Assembly: GCA_016218725.1 (NCBI GenBank)
Contig: JACRDB010000168.1
Coordinates: 1-64,000, forward strand
Direction of reading: 5' to 3'
Source of the DNA: Deltaproteobacteria bacterium
GTDB taxonomy: Bacteria > Myxococcota_A > Polyangia > Polyangiales > Ga0077539
DNA length: 64,000 nt
Below, in pieces: positions 62,244 to 64,000 of the stretch (the stretch's first letter is position 1; every line of letters starts with the position of its first letter). The notes beneath the pieces are model-generated. The model was not told the DNA's origin, searched no databases, and saw only the letters and a list, made by a program, of their open reading frames with translations. The translations under genes and the position numbers were made by a program.

Positions 62244-63643
62244 CGGTTGACCACCGGCGGGGACGGGAGTCCGAGGGTGAGCACCCGGCACAGCGCCGCG
62301 TCCGGGCAGCGCGTGCGCTGCTCGGCGGACACGGCCATGTTGGGCCGCAGGCGCAGGACCTCCACGGTGGAGTCCAGGAAGTCCATGATGAAGAGGTACT
62401 CCCCGCGGGGGTCCCTCACGAGCTGGTGGGGCCCTCGCTGGGTCTGGAGCCGGGTGACCACCCGCCGCGCCTCGGGGTCGATCACCGTGAGCCGCCGGGA
62501 GTCATAGGACACCACGAAGACCAGGGTCCTCGGGGCGCCATCGACCTCGGCGGTGAGGGCCGTGAGCCTGGAGGGGCCGAGCGGCAGGGCCAGCACCTCG
62601 GTCACCGCGGGGCGGTTGAGGTCCGTGAGGTCCAGCGTCAGGAGCGCCTCCGGCGAGCGGCTGACCACGTACGCGCGGTTGCTCCCGGGGGCGGGGTCCA
62701 GCGCCACGGCGCGGCTATTGGCCCCGGTGTTGAGCCCCTGCACCGGCGCGAGCGCCGCGCGGTAGAGGAAGGGCCGGGCGTCCTGGAGCGGTCCGCTGCC
62801 GGGGTAGGCCTGGAGGAGCGTGAAAGTGGCCTCGGAGCGCGAGGTGGCGAGCCAGGTGCTACGGCTGCGGTCCCCGCGGCGCACCAGGGCCAGGGAGCTG
62901 AGCCCCGCGGGGAGCTGGCCCACGACGTTCATGAGCTGCGGGGCGGCGCTCTGGCCTGCGCCCGCCAGGGCGATAGGGTCCCGGAAGAGCGAGGCCCTGG
63001 GGAGGTTCGGGTCCGTGCTCTGGTGCACCACGGTGATCCAGCCCTGGGTCTCGTCCACGGAGAGCGCCGCGGGGTCCGGGGGCAGGACATCGTTGCGCAG
63101 GCCCTGGACGGGGTCTACGCCGGCGCGGTGGCTGGCGCCGCAGGCCCCTCCCGGGTCTCCGCCGTTGCCGCAGTCCAGGGCCCCGTCGTCCCGGGAGCCG
63201 TCCGGGGCGCGGTTCAGGTCAAACCAGGTGAGGGAGCCGTCCCCGCGGACGATGACATACAACCGATCCCGACCCGCGGCGGGGTAGCGCACCCACGCGG
63301 CGTCCACGCCGAAGGGGCTGATCCTGCGGGTCTGGTCGGGCCTCGGAATGAATGGCGATTCATCGCAGAAGAACGCCCCCGGGGCGTCCGTGTCCGGGGA
63401 GCACCCGCGGGCCTCGGGGGAGGCCGCCCGGGCGCGGACCCGGTCCAGGTCCACGGCGACGACGGTGCCGCCGTTGTAGGCCAGGTCAAAGTCCGAGTTC
63501 ACCACGTAGAGCCAGCGCCCTTCGGCGTCTACGGCCCCGGCGATGGGGAAGAAGAACTGGTCCCGGGGGGGGTCCCGTCCGGGGTTGTCCGGGCACCCGG
63601 AGAGCGCCGCGAGGCAAAGGAAGACCGTACGTTTCCACCGCAT
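62240..63643 (-). CDS. YncE/lactonase-like beta-propeller lipoprotein
   Basis: 467 residues. The signal peptide ends AALSGC. The mature protein is a seven-bladed propeller of the YVTN/lactonase type (WLYVVNSDFDLAYNGGTVVA, NRAYVVSRSPEALLTLDL, LVFVVSYDSRRLTVIDPEA, YLFIMDFLDSTVEVLRL). It is probably a sister of the downstream 915-residue protein, to which it is coupled by an ATGA overlap; both may form one surface complex. No catalytic residues are evident. Confidence 0.75.
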   Translation of the reverse strand: MRWKRTVFLCLAALSGCPDNPGRDPPRDQFFFPIAGAVDAEGRWLYVVNSDFDLAYNGGTVVAVDLDRVRARAASPEARGCSPDTDAPGAFFCDESPFIPRPDQTRRISPFGVDAAWVRYPAAGRDRLYVIVRGDGSLTWFDLNRAPDGSRDDGALDCGNGGDPGGACGASHRAGVDPVQGLRNDVLPPDPAALSVDETQGWITVVHQSTDPNLPRASLFRDPIALAGAGQSAAPQLMNVVGQLPAGLSSLALVRRGDRSRSTWLATSRSEATFTLLQAYPGSGPLQDARPFLYRAALAPVQGLNTGANSRAVALDPAPGSNRAYVVSRSPEALLTLDLTDLNRPAVTEVLALPLGPSRLTALTAEVDGAPRTLVFVVSYDSRRLTVIDPEARRVVTRLQTQRGPHQLVRDPRGEYLFIMDFLDSTVEVLRLRPNMAVSAEQRTRCPDAALCRVLTLGLPSPPVVNR

Positions 63644-63654
63644 GAAGCGCGCGG

Positions 63655-63683
63655 AGGCTAAGCCCCGCGGGCGCGCGGCGCAA
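63655..63683 (-). promoter_or_regulatory. Predicted promoter of the propeller lipoprotein-mutS chain
   Basis: On the minus strand, TTGCGC (63683-63678), a 17-nt spacer and TAGCCT (63660-63655). The ATG at 63643 is 11 nt further, giving a leader of only about 4-5 nt. Confidence 0.45.
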
Positions 63684-63686
63684 GCG

Positions 63687-64000
63687 TCACTCCCAGCCCG
63701 GGATGCGCTGGAGCCCCTCCGGGGTCCGGGTGCTGGGGTTGTTGCGCGGCGGCGGAGGCGGGCTCTGTGGCCCAGCGGGCTGCTGCGGGCGCGGCGCGGG
63801 CGTGGGGTCCGGCGTGGCGCGGGGGTTGCTCCGGGCGGTGCGGCGGGGGCCTCGGCCGTCGCGGGCGTCCAGGTCCACCCGGAGGACCACCGGGGTGGAC
63901 GGCCCGACGGTCACCTGGGACCGCTCGTACCCCGGGGCGACGACGTCGTAGGTGTCATCTCCGCTGGCGGGGCGCACGACCCTCACGGGGGTGGGGCCGA
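63687..64000 (-). CDS. C-terminal part of a PEGA-domain protein (runs off the window)
   Basis: The frame is open to the right edge; 103 codons are visible. The segment TPVRVVRPASGDDTYDVVAP then GYERSQVTVGPSTPVVLRVD matches a PEGA domain (Gly-x-T-P, a Tyr strand, Gly-Tyr). A Pro/Arg-rich tail ends the protein. In myxobacteria PEGA domains commonly end Ser/Thr kinases and lipoproteins; which applies here cannot be told. Confidence 0.65.
   Translation of the reverse strand, partial: GPTPVRVVRPASGDDTYDVVAPGYERSQVTVGPSTPVVLRVDLDARDGRGPRRTARSNPRATPDPTPAPRPQQPAGPQSPPPPPRNNPSTRTPEGLQRIPGWE

Overview
The window is a very GC-rich (roughly 70-74%), densely packed stretch of a bacterial chromosome. It most resembles a myxobacterium (Myxococcota, perhaps a Polyangia/Sandaracinus-like member). 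Reasons: a MYXO-CTERM-like C-terminal anchor at the left edge, a PEGA-like domain at the right edge, many lipoproteins whose signal peptide is followed by Asp/Ala/Gly/Pro/Thr-rich spacers, giant Cys-rich repeat and FG-GAP proteins, and predicted beta-propeller lipoproteins. I see no rRNA, tRNA, CRISPR array or transposase gene.

Left part (1-30 kb) is mostly core genome. A leftward chain dprA-topA-trmFO-alpha/beta hydrolase-ABC1 kinase keeps the classic dprA-topA-trmFO synteny. Facing away from it is a chain of CpoB/YbgF-like lipoprotein, LysM protein and lipoprotein. Envelope and unknown genes follow, including a PQQ-type propeller protein and a class II glutamine amidotransferase that has lost its nucleophile. 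Then come efp beside epmA (a modification enzyme next to its substrate), a eukaryote-like ileS, and lspA-lgt, two enzymes of lipoprotein maturation, which suits a window with about a dozen predicted lipoproteins. An hrcA repressor gene stands alone. A 799-residue protein joins a trypsin-like domain to a HExxH zincin-like domain.

Middle part (30.6-50.8 kb): a four-gene glycan cluster (two GT4-like glycosyltransferases, a fused CDP-alcohol phosphatidyltransferase, a GT2) with overlapping genes; a 2071-residue Cys-rich repeat/FG-GAP lipoprotein; gnd followed by a second Cys-periodic protein; a PLP-dependent cysteine synthase/CBS-like enzyme beside a twin-Rossmann RCK membrane protein without a K+ filter; and three large secreted or lipid-anchored proteins.

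Accessory part (50.8-54.4 kb): a nucleotidyltransferase gene, then a leftward three-gene operon of unrecognised proteins with visibly lower GC. This operon lies between two direct copies of one sequence, the 3' end of the neighbouring GT-C gene plus a 17-bp palindrome. The left copy is a scrambled remnant. The right copy is interrupted at the stop codon by a 188-bp MITE-like element with about 66-bp inverted repeats and a 6-bp target duplication. This is the best candidate for an undescribed mobile gene set.

Right part (54.4-64 kb): the GT-C membrane glycosyltransferase with C-terminal Cys-Pro-Gly repeats, mutS two bases downstream of a large propeller lipoprotein, a second propeller lipoprotein, and a PEGA-domain protein running off the window. 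Several genes across the window have a sigma70-like -10 box only 6-11 nt before the start codon and no ribosome site, which suggests leaderless transcripts.
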